Source of the DNA: JAFDCJ01 sp964527835
GTDB lineage: Bacteria > Desulfobacterota > Desulfobacteria > Desulfobacterales > JAFDCJ01
Length of the DNA stretch: 64,000 bases
Assembly (NCBI GenBank): GCA_964527835.1
Contig: CAZGNV010000007.1
Coordinates: 33,289-97,288 of the forward strand
Direction of reading: 5' to 3'
The translations under genes were made by a program, and so were the position numbers. Shown in pieces: positions 1 to 8,255 of the stretch. Under the pieces are notes generated by a model, which saw nothing but the letters and a program-made list of their open reading frames with translations, was not told where the DNA came from and ran no database searches. The number at the start of each line of letters is the position of its first letter. Positions within the stretch are counted from its first letter, which is position 1.

Positions 1-1308
1 GGCCAGCTTTTCACTGCCGAGTTGCAGATCAATTTTTCGAAGTGCAATTTTTTTTGCTGAACGGGCAAGGGATGCCGCCAGCTTGAGGGGACCCAGCACA
101 AAATGCTTAGAGCTCAGGTCGGCCTTTAAGCGGTCACCGGCAGCGCCCACGTTCAGATCCACCCGGCCGTTGATCTTGTCCGATCCCAGGGCGATTTCAA
201 GGTCGCTGATGGAATACATTCCGACTTTGGGATCCGACAGGGTGCCGGTGAGCTGAAAGGGCTTTCGCAGTGGCGGCGGCGGTGATTTGAATTCCAGCAG
301 GTTGGCGGCACTGTCTGCGCGGATGGTAAAATGCAGGTCAAGCTCTTGCCCGGCGATCAGATCCCGGATGGAACCGGTCATGGCGATGGCCGCCTTGTCA
401 GGAGTGCCGGCATTCAGTTCCAGTTGCTCAATGCCCAGGTTCCCGTCGGGGTCGGAAACTTGGCCCTTGAGCTTGAAGGTGCCCAATTCCGGCACGCCTT
501 GCACCCCGGCGAGTTGGGCGACGGCAGCCACTGACGGGCCTTCGGCGCTCACGGCAAAGGCCAGTTTTTCCAAATTATACGGGTCGCTCATCTCGCCGAT
601 GATGTGCGCGGTGGCTCCGGCGGCGGTCAGCGTCAAATCGGCCGGCAATGGATATCCCGGTTCGACCCAGGCCCAGATGGGGCCGGCAGTCCCCTTCAGG
701 GCGAAGGGCATATCATTGAAAGCGCCTTTAAATTCCAGGTGCAGGGATTTCGCAAACCCGGGGATTTGCGCCTCCAGACGGTCAATGGCAATGGAAAATT
801 TGATATTTTCCTGCATGTCATTGTAGAAAAACCGGCCGTTTTCAATTTGAACCTGGCTGAATATCAGGGGCGGGGGGGGGATTTCCGTCGAGTCGGATTC
901 GGTGTCCGCACTGTCATCGTCAAAGATGAAGTTGCATGTACCGGTCCGGTTGAACTCCACCAGCACCTCCGGTTCGACGAGCAGCAAGTGCAAAAAGTCC
1001 AGCTTGCCGATGAGCAGTGGCAAAAACACCACCTGGACTTCCATGCGCTTGACGTGGATCAATTGCGGCTTGCTCCCCCAGGACGCATTCTGAAGGCCGG
1101 CATCTTCGACCACCAGGGTGGGATGCAGTCCCATCTTGACACTGATATTGCCCGCCAGGATCAGTTCGCGGCCGATGGCATCGCTGACCGTTCTCGTGAT
1201 CAGCGGTTTTAGCTTGTTGAAGTCATAAAATGCCAGCAGCGAATAAAAGGCGGTGATCAGCACGACCAGCAGCACGGCAGCGGCGATGAGCAGTTTTTTC
1301 CAGCGCAT
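1..1308 (-). CDS. AsmA family protein (3' end cut by window edge)
   Basis: 436 codons run without a stop from the ATG off the edge of the window, so the C-terminus is missing. The protein opens with a short basic stretch and one membrane anchor (RWKKLLIAAAVLLVVLITA, about residues 2-20). Next comes the AsmA-type start of the periplasmic part (ITRTVSDAIGREL, then PTLVVEDAGLQNASW). The rest has alternating beta-strand character, as expected of AsmA/TamB-like proteins, which span the periplasm and act in outer-membrane lipid or protein homeostasis. It lies 49 bases downstream of the DsrE-family gene on the same strand and may be cotranscribed with it. Family call is fairly sure; the substrate cannot be read from sequence. 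Confidence 0.8.
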   Translation of the reverse strand, partial: MRWKKLLIAAAVLLVVLITAFYSLLAFYDFNKLKPLITRTVSDAIGRELILAGNISVKMGLHPTLVVEDAGLQNASWGSKPQLIHVKRMEVQVVFLPLLIGKLDFLHLLLVEPEVLVEFNRTGTCNFIFDDDSADTESDSTEIPPPPLIFSQVQIENGRFFYNDMQENIKFSIAIDRLEAQIPGFAKSLHLEFKGAFNDMPFALKGTAGPIWAWVEPGYPLPADLTLTAAGATAHIIGEMSDPYNLEKLAFAVSAEGPSVAAVAQLAGVQGVPELGTFKLKGQVSDPDGNLGIEQLELNAGTPDKAAIAMTGSIRDLIAGQELDLHFTIRADSAANLLEFKSPPPPLRKPFQLTGTLSDPKVGMYSISDLEIALGSDKINGRVDLNVGAAGDRLKADLSSKHFVLGPLKLAASLARSAKKIALRKIDLQLGSEKLA

Positions 1309-1357
1309 GGGTGTATGGAGCCTCCGGTTTTTCCCCTTGGATGTTGTCAAATTACGT

Positions 1358-1801
1358 TCAGGTGAACAGACAGATCTTGCAGTCCCGGGCGTACTTCATG
1401 AAATCCTCGGCGGTCCACACGGGCACGCCTTCAATGAGCTTTTCGTCATCGAGTTCCATCATCTGCACGGTCATGTGGCAGGCAACCAGCTCGACCCCTT
1501 CCAGCTGGGCCATCTCCTGCATATCCGCCAGGCTGGGAATGTTGGCCTGTTCGATTTTCTTTTTCATCATTCCGGTGGCCAGCGACGTCATTCCCGGAAT
1601 GGCCCCCATGACGCCGGGCGGGAAAAACTTGGCCCTTTCCGCGCCGCCCTTGAGCACCAGGTTGATGCCCATAAAAGAGTAAAAAACCTTGGTTTCCATA
1701 CCCATGCGGGCGGCGTTGATTCCCAGTACCAGGGAGGGGTAGGCACCGTCCAGGGTGTCCTTGGTGCAGATAAAGGCCGCTTTTTCTCTAGGTTCGGTCA
1801 T
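1358..1801 (-). CDS. DsrE/DsrF-like (DsrE2/COG2210-type) sulfur-relay family protein
   Basis: 147 residues. The start is set by AGGAGGAAAGG directly before ATG; a longer frame upstream has no ribosome site. The fold signature is a Rossmann-like DsrE protein: AAFICTKDTLDGAYPSLVLG at the N-terminus, a Met-rich middle (GMTSLATGMMKKKI) and VELVACHMTVQMMEL near residue 110, where DsrE2 proteins carry a conserved Cys. Family members bind persulfide or act as small peroxiredoxin-like carriers in the cytoplasm. This one is not next to dsrAB or tus genes in the window, so its partner is unknown. The downstream neighbour on the same strand is the AsmA gene. Confidence 0.8.
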   Translation of the reverse strand: MTEPREKAAFICTKDTLDGAYPSLVLGINAARMGMETKVFYSFMGINLVLKGGAERAKFFPPGVMGAIPGMTSLATGMMKKKIEQANIPSLADMQEMAQLEGVELVACHMTVQMMELDDEKLIEGVPVWTAEDFMKYARDCKICLFT

Positions 1802-2083
1802 CCTTTCCTCCTTTTCTAAAGCAGTTGGCTGGTTTTTGCGATTGTATCGCCGAATCAGGAGGCGACTGAATAATCCCCGGCAGACAACTTCAGCTGGCTT
1901 CCCGTCCTGTTGGTTGCAGCGAATTTTTAAGAACAAAGAGGGAAAGTACCGGCAAAGGGGGATCAACCAAACGCCGCTGTTTTGTCTGCAGGGAATTGTG
2001 TTCAGGCCGGAGAGCTTGAATCGCCGAAACAATGTCAAGTTCTGTTTAAGTTTCCTATATCTCAAATTCGGCGGCAAAGGTCA

Positions 2084-2137
2084 AGCTTGATGAAGCCGTA
2101 AAAAGTCGGATTTTCCCGCTTAAGCAAGCCTTTTCGG
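2084..2137 (-). repeat. Dispersed intergenic repeat, family 1, copy A
   Basis: Read on the minus strand it begins CCCGAAAAGGCTTGCTTAAG, continues GCGGGAAAATCCGACTTTTT and ends ACGGCTTCATCA. The same order of blocks (CCGAAAAGG, then CGAGAAAA or CGAAAATGACTT, then ATCAT) recurs at 4254, 9880, 11903, 62534 and 63936. The flanking CAACCCTTCAC is shared with the 9880 copy. Confidence 0.7.
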
Positions 2138-2227
2138 GAGCGGTGAAGGGTTGCGCCCAATTGAGTCCACAAAATGGGCTGTCTTCAAAATGAGGCGCTT
2201 ATCGTGATAGCAGCTGTAATATCGATT

Positions 2228-2270
2228 CATTAGATATCGTTTGCCATGTAGTTTATGGAACGTTGAGGTT
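2228..2270 (+). repeat. Dispersed repeat, family 2, copy 1
   Basis: A block of about 41 bases starting TTAGATATCGTTTGCCATGT differs at only three positions from the block at 14389-14429. Both lie shortly upstream of a plus-strand gene (65 and about 130 bases). It could be a mobile remnant or a shared regulatory leader. Confidence 0.65.
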
Positions 2271-2334
2271 GACTTTGGGTGGTGACAATGCCAATAGATG
2301 CTGAATATTAATGCCTATATGGGTTACGTAACAA

Positions 2335-4244
2335 ATGGTATCCATTGTTCTTATTTCTTTGGCATCCCTTTTTTTTGCCGGCGGGGTGCTGGCCTCGTTG
2401 AGCCGGGACATCGGGCTGATTCCGGCCGCTGCTGCACCGGCTGCAGCGGCAGTGGGAGCGGTGGTATTTTTTTTCGGCTACCGTCTGTTCGCCGGACGGG
2501 ATCCGGCTGACAGCCGGGACAAAGGGCTATGGGAAAAGCGCCTGCTGGCGGCCGCCGGCTACGCTGTCTTGCTGCGCTTCGTGTACATGGGACCAGTGGA
2601 GCTGCTCCACGAGGAAGCCTATTACTGGAACTACGGACAGCACCTGGCCCTTGCGTATTTTGACCATCCGCCCATGGTCGGCTGGCTTATCCGGGCCTTT
2701 ACAACAATTCTGGGGGATACCGAACTTGCCGTTCGCACCGGTCCCATGCNNNNNNNNNNNNNNNNNNNNNNNNNNNNNNNNNNNNNNNNNNNNNNNNNNN
2801 NNNNNNNNNNNNNNNNNNNNNNNNNNNNNNNNNNNNNNNNNNNNNNNNNGCCTTTACAACAATTCTGGGGGATACCGAACTTGCCGTTCGCACCGGTCCC
2901 ATGCTGTGCTGGTTCGCTGCCACCTATTACATCTACCGGCTGACGGCAGTTGTGCTGAACGAATCGATTGCCAGACGCGCCGTGATGCTCATGGCGGTGC
3001 TGCCGGCATACTTCGGCCTCGGTTTGATTATGATTCCCGACACCCCCCTGATGGCTTGCTGGGCCGGGGCTTTATACTATATATACCGGGCGCTGATCGG
3101 TGAGCGGCGATGGGCCTGGATCGGGGTCGGTATCTTTATGGGGCTGGCGCTGTTGTCAAAGTATACCGCCGGTCTGCTGGGACTGTCGGTGTTGTTTTTC
3201 ATCATTTTTGACCGGCACGCCAGAAAATGGCTGACAAGATCCGAAGCCTACCTGGCCCTGGGCATCGCCTTGGTCCTGTTTTTGCCTGTCATCTGGTGGA
3301 ACGCACAGCATGACTGGGCCTCCTTCCGGTTCCAGGGGGCGGGACGCCTGGCGGATCATTTCGACTTTGACCTTCCGGACCTGGTCGGCAGCATCCTGAT
3401 TTTGCTTACCCCCACCGGGCTTTTGACTTTCGGTGCTGTTTTGCGCAGCCGGCGTTTGTTGACACGCGAAAGCCGGCCGGGAACAACCCGCAATTCGGAC
3501 CGTCAGCGTGCCTTTCGGCTGCTCATGAGCCTCACCCTTGTTCCGCTGGCGGTGTTTGTCGTTTTCAGCCTGTTTCGCAGTATCAAGCTGCACTGGACGG
3601 CGCCCATCTGGTTGGGCGCAATTCCATTCATGGCTGCATTCATCGCCCCCGGCAAACCCAGTGAGGCATCGTTGTCCCAGCGGTGGTCCGTCAAATTATG
3701 GCCGGCAACCATCGTCGCCCTGCTGCTGATCTACGGTGCGGCGCTGCAGTATATGACCCGGGGGCTTCCTGATATCCCGTTTCCCGCAACTCTGGGTGTC
3801 GGCATGCCGAATTTGGCCCGGCAGATCGATTCAATTGTCGCCGCCCATGAACGCCTGACAGGCGAAACCCCGCTGATCGTGTCCATGGACCGGGGTCGGC
3901 TGGCCGGCTGGATCGCCTTTTACCGGGCCAAAGGACTTTCGCCGGGAGCACCGTCCCAACTGAAGGACAGGATGCTGCAGGTCAGCGGAGGGCACTTTTT
4001 CGGTAAAAACAGCGGAATGTATCGCTACTGGTTTCCTCCAGCGGCGCAAAAAGGCAAAACGCTGCTGCTGGTGGCGCGCCGCCGCGAGCGTCTTGCGGAT
4101 TCCAGGCTGAGCGGTCACGCCTTTGGGCTGGGACCGATCCGTGACCGGACGATTTTTAAAAACGGTATACCGGCAGGAGACTTTTATTATCGTTTTTTAT
4201 ACGGGTACCGGCCGAATCCGCCGCCAAGGGCCGCCCCACCATAA
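2335..4244 (+). CDS. ArnT/PMT-like glycosyltransferase (GT39 type), split by assembly gap
   Basis: Integral membrane glycosyltransferase that would move a sugar from a polyprenyl-phosphate donor on the outer face of the inner membrane. The hallmark is the first-loop motif HEEAYYWNYGQHLALAYFDH, with the acidic pair and Asp-His seen in ArnT/PMT_2 proteins, followed by repeated hydrophobic helices and a soluble C-terminal part. A run of 100 N (2750-2849) interrupts the frame, but the 55 bases before and after it are identical. Merging them gives 2335-2749 joined to 2905-4244, exactly 585 codons (584 residues), so the gene is probably intact. The start ATG has only a weak ribosome site. Acceptor unknown. 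Confidence 0.85.
2750..2849. other. 100-N scaffold gap that is probably artificial
   Basis: Exactly 100 N. Bases 2695-2749 and 2850-2904 are the same 55-base sequence, so the two contigs overlap and no unknown sequence need lie between them. Removing one copy and the N run restores one open glycosyltransferase frame. Confidence 0.95.
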
Positions 4245-4253
4245 ACTGACGGT

Positions 4254-4310
4254 CCCGAAAAGGCGTGCCCAAGCGAGAAAATTCGCCTTTTGCGGGATCA
4301 TCATAAACTG
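4254..4310 (+). repeat. Dispersed intergenic repeat, family 1, copy B
   Basis: Starts CCCGAAAAGGCGTGCCCAAG, continues CGAGAAAATTCGCCTTTTGC and ends GGGATCATCATAAAC. It lies just after the glycosyltransferase stop. A further block, TGAACCACTTCCA at 4422-4434, recurs inverted at the right end of the window beside copy F. Confidence 0.7.
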
Positions 4311-4461
4311 GCAGGTTTTCAAAAAGCCCGGCGAACCGCTGGGAACCGAGCATAATCTGCATTTTGGTTGACCGGCAGTGAAGTCAAAATGCAGTTTACG
4401 CTAAGCTTTTGCAACTTATTGTGAACCACTTCCAAGTTTGCCAGCAAAGGAGGATCCATCC

Positions 4462-5844
4462 ATGACCGCCTGGAAAGACCATTTAAAGGACAATGCTGCC
4501 CGGTATCTTGAAGAACTTATGGAGTTTTTGCGCATCCCCAGCATCTCCAGTCTGCCCGAACACGCTGATGATGTCGTCCGGGCCGCCCAGTGGGTGGCCC
4601 GGCGGCTGGAAAATGCGGGGGCGCAGCAGGTCCAGGTACTGCCCACGGGAAATGGCGGCCATCCGGTGGTATACGGCCAGTGGCTGCATGCCGCCGATGC
4701 TCCCACGATCCTGATATACGGCCACTTCGATGTCCAGCCGGTGGACCCGCTGACCCTGTGGTCGGCACCGCCCTTTGAACCTGTTGTCAGACAGGGACGC
4801 ATTTACGCCCGGGGGGCTTCCGACGATAAAGGCAACATGTTGGTGCCGATTCTGGCCTTCGAGGCCCTGCTGAAAACCCGGGGGCAGCTGCCGGTCAATA
4901 TCAAATTTTTTTTCGAGGGTCAGGAGGAAATCGGCAGCCCCCAGCTGCCGGAATTCATCGCCGCCCACCGTGATCTGCTGGCCTGCGATCTGGTGCTCAG
5001 CGCCGACGGCGGACAATGGGGCGAAGACCAGCCCTCCTTGATCGTCGGCCGCCGGGGGCTTTGCGCCATGCAGATCGATTTGCAGGGTGCCGGCCACGAT
5101 GTGCATTCCGGCACCTACGGCGGAACTTTTAAAAATCCCCTGCATGCCCTGGCGGAACTGATCGCCGGGATGCATGACCTGCAGGGGCGTGTTGCCATTG
5201 AAGGCTTTTACGATGACGTGCGCACCCTTTCGGATGCCGAGCGGGCGCAAATCGCTGAAATTCCCTTTGATGAAGCCGATTATGCCCGCGATTTGGGTGT
5301 CAGCAAACTGTTCGGGGAACCCGGCTACTCTACATATGAGCGTGCCTGGACGCGGCCCACCCTCGAAATCAACGGGTTGTGGGGCGGTTTCCAGGGCGAG
5401 GGCATTAAAACCGTCATACCCGCCACCGCCCATGCCAAGCTGACCTGCCGGCTGGTCCCCGATCAGCAGCCTGATAAGATCGTGGAGTTGATTCGGGCCC
5501 ACGTCGCCCGGCATGCGCCGGAAGGGGTTGCGGCAGTTTTTACGCAGCTGGCTGGCGTTGCCGACCCCTACCTGATCGCCTGGGATCATCCTGGCAACCA
5601 GGCTGCCCGGACGGTGTTCAAAAAGCTTTACGGCAAAGAGCCTTACGTGGCCCGGATGGGCGGCACCATCCCGGTCAGCGGCCTGTTTTTAAAAATCCTG
5701 GGGACCCACATGGTCAGTTTTGCATTCGGGCTGAAAGATGAAAATATTCATGCCCCTGATGAGTTTTTCCGCCTCAGAAGTTTTGAAAGGGGCCAGCAGG
5801 CCTACGCTTTGATGCTGGAGCAGTTGGGGAATGATTTTGCCTGA
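4462..5844 (+). CDS. M20/M28-clan zinc dipeptidase (M20 family)
   Basis: 460 residues; AGGAGG stands seven bases before the ATG. It is a cytoplasmic metallopeptidase of the carnosinase/DUG1-like M20 branch, cleaving dipeptides or short peptides. Visible sites are the first metal motif YGHFDVQPVDPLTLW with its catalytic Asp, ARGASDDKGNML with the bridging Asp, and FFFEGQEEIGSP with the Glu-Glu base and ligand. A central dimerisation lid domain follows, with the His ligand region late in the chain (DENIHAPDEFF). Length fits the family. It stands alone between a glycosyltransferase and a convergent amidotransferase. Confidence 0.93.
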   Translation: MTAWKDHLKDNAARYLEELMEFLRIPSISSLPEHADDVVRAAQWVARRLENAGAQQVQVLPTGNGGHPVVYGQWLHAADAPTILIYGHFDVQPVDPLTLWSAPPFEPVVRQGRIYARGASDDKGNMLVPILAFEALLKTRGQLPVNIKFFFEGQEEIGSPQLPEFIAAHRDLLACDLVLSADGGQWGEDQPSLIVGRRGLCAMQIDLQGAGHDVHSGTYGGTFKNPLHALAELIAGMHDLQGRVAIEGFYDDVRTLSDAERAQIAEIPFDEADYARDLGVSKLFGEPGYSTYERAWTRPTLEINGLWGGFQGEGIKTVIPATAHAKLTCRLVPDQQPDKIVELIRAHVARHAPEGVAAVFTQLAGVADPYLIAWDHPGNQAARTVFKKLYGKEPYVARMGGTIPVSGLFLKILGTHMVSFAFGLKDENIHAPDEFFRLRSFERGQQAYALMLEQLGNDFA

Positions 5845-5881
5845 CGGCGGCAGTATTGCTTGTCAGGCGGTTGTGTTTTTT

Positions 5882-6655
5882 TCAGTGGCACTGCAATTGA
5901 ATTTCCTTCATAACCGGTGGGTTGCCGCTGATTTTAAGAATCGAATCAGCGGCGATCAGCTCCCATTGCGCCGGGTTTAAATGATCAGATTCAAGCGGTT
6001 CCGAGCAGATGATGACAGCCGTCGAAAGCCGGTAGCGATACAGGCTGTAATATTCTTCGTATCGTCGAAACCTGCGAATGACATACAGCTGGCGGCCGTT
6101 GCTCAACATGCTGTTGACTGCGGTGTAATCCAGGTTCAGCCTGCAAACCGCTTCGGCCAGTATCGTCTCTATGTCCCGGGAGGCGTCACGTTGCTCATTG
6201 ATTTGTGACAGCAGGTAGTGAAAAAAATACTCGCTGTCGGAATCATCTCCGGTGGCGATCAGTTGAGGACTGCGCGGCAGTGCTTCAGCTCCGTAAATAG
6301 TTCCGTTATGCGTAAATGCCCAGCCATTATGAACAAAAGGATGGGTATTGGAAAGCGTTATGGGGATGCCGGTGCTGGCCTTGCGCAAATGACACAGCAA
6401 AATGTGGGGGGTGCCGTCAGTTGAAGCCAGTGCTTGCGGGTAACAGGCGGTTTCCAGGGCAGAACCCAGCTGGTGAACCAGCGGCAGCATCGCCGTTTTG
6501 TTCCGGTTGGACACGGCCATCCCCCAGCCGGCCTTGTGTCCAGGCTCCAGATTTTCCTCCGGCGGAATTTTGCCGGTTTGCGCCAGGCGACGAAACTGCA
6601 TGGCGATTTGCTGCCAGATGTCCGTTTTCCCATAGATGCCCAGTAGCCGGCACAT
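5882..6655 (-). CDS. Class II glutamine amidotransferase (GATase_6/YafJ type)
   Basis: 257 residues. The start is chosen so that the mature protein begins with Cys: ATG-TGC gives MCRLLGIYGK, with AAGGGG nine bases upstream. The N-terminal Cys is the nucleophile of Ntn-type amidotransferases. Further family marks are GHKAGWGMAVSNRN, LLCHLRKAST and the FVHNGWAFTHNGTI substrate region. There is no synthetase domain, so this is a stand-alone glutaminase-type domain whose ammonia acceptor is unknown. The ABM-domain gene is upstream on the same strand, 48 bases away, so the two may share a transcript. Confidence 0.9.
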   Translation of the reverse strand: MCRLLGIYGKTDIWQQIAMQFRRLAQTGKIPPEENLEPGHKAGWGMAVSNRNKTAMLPLVHQLGSALETACYPQALASTDGTPHILLCHLRKASTGIPITLSNTHPFVHNGWAFTHNGTIYGAEALPRSPQLIATGDDSDSEYFFHYLLSQINEQRDASRDIETILAEAVCRLNLDYTAVNSMLSNGRQLYVIRRFRRYEEYYSLYRYRLSTAVIICSEPLESDHLNPAQWELIAADSILKISGNPPVMKEIQLQCH

Positions 6656-6703
6656 CGCATAACCCCTTGCAGACAATATAGAAAACAATGCCATCCCCGG
6701 TTT

Positions 6704-7006
6704 TCATTCGGGGGACGCTGCACCCATTTTGTATATTTCGAATTTGGTGGGCTCTTCCTGCAGCTCGTCCAGCCGCGCTTCGCTGGCGGCCCTTTCGTGG
6801 CTTTCCTGCCAGTGAATCCAGTCGTTCACCGTTTGCCAGGTGGAAACCACGGTGATGCTGCCGGGATCATAATGGTTGACCCAGGTCTCCCCGGATATGT
6901 AGCCGGGCTGCTGCATCGCCTGATGGCGCAGTTCGGTCAGCAACTCCAGCGCCTGCTGGGTGCTGCCTTTTTTAAAGTGCCGGTTGATCACAACTTTGAT
7001 GGCCAT
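6704..7006 (-). CDS. Antibiotic biosynthesis monooxygenase (ABM) domain protein
   Basis: 100 residues, a single ferredoxin-like dimeric alpha/beta barrel: MAIKVVINRHFKKG, then PGYISGETWVNHYDPGSITV and WIHWQESHERAASEAR. ABM proteins include small monooxygenases and haem- or quinone-linked enzymes, but many have no known activity. AGGAGAGGG before the ATG fixes the start over a longer upstream frame. It probably forms an operon with the class II amidotransferase downstream. Confidence 0.85.
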   Translation of the reverse strand: MAIKVVINRHFKKGSTQQALELLTELRHQAMQQPGYISGETWVNHYDPGSITVVSTWQTVNDWIHWQESHERAASEARLDELQEEPTKFEIYKMGAASPE

Positions 7007-7182
7007 GATGCCCTCTCCTGGATTTGGAAATGTAAGTTGCCGGGGTTTCTTTGCGACTAATATAAGCATTAAATTTGGCAACCGCTAACGATTATTGATG
7101 CAAATATTGCCCTGAATTCAAAATACTGGTAAAATAAATAATAAAGAATCAATGCCATGTTTGAACATGGTCAGGTGAAAAA

Positions 7183-7818
7183 ATGCTTAACAATTTATCC
7201 AGACTGAACATTGTACGCATCGGCAGCTATATTACCTACAGCAGCCTGAAGAAGATCGGTGCGGGAATATTAGACGCTTTTCGCGGCATTATCAAGGAAG
7301 TTGACCTGTCGCATTATGATTCCCCGGTGGTGGAAAGCATTGACGCGCAGCTTTTGACCATGATCCTGGATGAGCGCTATGAAGGCCATACCCTGGGAAT
7401 CACTGATGCAGATTTAAAAACCGAAGACGATGACGAGTTTTACAATTCGATTCTGGGCGGCAAGAATCCCCGCAACGACGTGGCCGTGGTGTCCACCAAA
7501 AAACTGGTGCCCCGCCAGATGACTTCCGACGGCGAATACGAGCTTTTTGTCGACCGGACGTTGAAAGTATCGCTTCATGAAGTGGGCCACAATTTCGGCC
7601 TGGTCGATCATGCCTCCTACCAGTCGGCGCCCACCGGACGGCTGTGCCCCATGAGCCGGGGCGAGATCAACAAGTTCGGCTATCGCGGATACGTGAAAGT
7701 TGTTGTCGACGGCCGCGGCATGGATTTCTGCGATGACTGCCTCACCTTTCTGGAAAACATGTACGGCTTCCAGCAGACATCCCCACAGCTGCTGAAAGAT
7801 GCCCTGGTGACCGCATAA
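7183..7818 (+). CDS. Archaemetzincin-like zinc metalloprotease
   Basis: 211 residues. The metal site is HEVGHNFGLVDH, followed by a Cys, CPM (the Met-turn) and a distal CDDC pair. This matches the archaemetzincin pattern of HExxHxxG plus a four-Cys structural zinc site. An upstream strand TKKLVPRQ and the EYELFVDRTLKVSL segment also fit. No signal peptide is seen, so it is cytoplasmic. The family is sparse in bacteria and its substrates are not settled. The gene is divergent from the ABM gene, with a shared 176-base control region. Confidence 0.85.
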   Translation: MLNNLSRLNIVRIGSYITYSSLKKIGAGILDAFRGIIKEVDLSHYDSPVVESIDAQLLTMILDERYEGHTLGITDADLKTEDDDEFYNSILGGKNPRNDVAVVSTKKLVPRQMTSDGEYELFVDRTLKVSLHEVGHNFGLVDHASYQSAPTGRLCPMSRGEINKFGYRGYVKVVVDGRGMDFCDDCLTFLENMYGFQQTSPQLLKDALVTA

Positions 7819-8255
7819 TCGGGCATTTATGAATCGCTTCCGGGAGCATCACTTTAATTGCGCTTGGTTAGCACCCGAGCGATAACAGCATCCCACCTGC
7901 GCTCGGTACGGATCAATTGCCTGAACTTTGAGAACGTTTTGGTTCATAAAAGCCGACGTGAATTGGCCGGTGGATGGTGTTTTCTGCAAACCGGTATGAT
8001 ACTCAGCGACTCTGTATTTTCGCAGTGTCCCTTGTTTGGGATGAGTGGCACGGGACCCATTCGAGTTAGCAGAAGAGAGGGCCTCGTCCCAAACAAGGGG
8101 CACGCTGCGAAGGCATGGTTTCATGCCGGTTGGAAGAAAATATCATGCGCCGGCTGATTCACACCTTTCACTTTTATCGGGCTACTTGTTTTCAAAGCGA
8201 TTGTGGTGTAAAAAGCAATCTGTTGTTTCATCGAAAGGAGGCAACCGCTTCAATA
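7819..8255. other. 437-base leader region of hisHF with a long hairpin
   Basis: No supported gene. An in-frame extension of hisHF reaches back to 8115 but has no ribosome site and no family similarity. The main structure is the inverted repeat at 8025-8103. AAAGGAGG at 8234-8241 is the hisHF ribosome site. Confidence 0.5.
8025..8103 (+). repeat. 21-bp inverted repeat forming a long hairpin
   Basis: Arms 8025-8045 (begins GTGTCCCTTGTTTGGG) and 8083-8103 pair over 21 positions. The only two differences become G.U pairs in plus-strand RNA but A.C mismatches in minus-strand RNA. The loop is 37 bases. No U-run follows, so it is not a simple terminator. Confidence 0.65.

Larger units (their letters stand above)
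1802..2334. other. 533-base intergenic stretch with two repeat copies
   Basis: No convincing gene. Open frames here lack ribosome sites and protein-like composition, and one is mostly antisense to the DsrE-family gene. The stretch carries one copy each of both dispersed repeat families (about 2084-2137 and 2228-2270). The ribosome site of the DsrE gene is at its left edge. Confidence 0.6.

Noticed and set aside
604..1212. Plus-strand frame of 202 codons opposite the AsmA gene
   Set aside because: It is antisense to a long gene with a clear membrane anchor and family pattern, and shows the His/Gln-rich mix typical of shadow frames.
7849..8124. Minus-strand frame of 91 codons across the hairpin before hisHF
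   Set aside because: No ribosome site, and it is fully explained by the inverted repeat; kept only as a hairpin feature.
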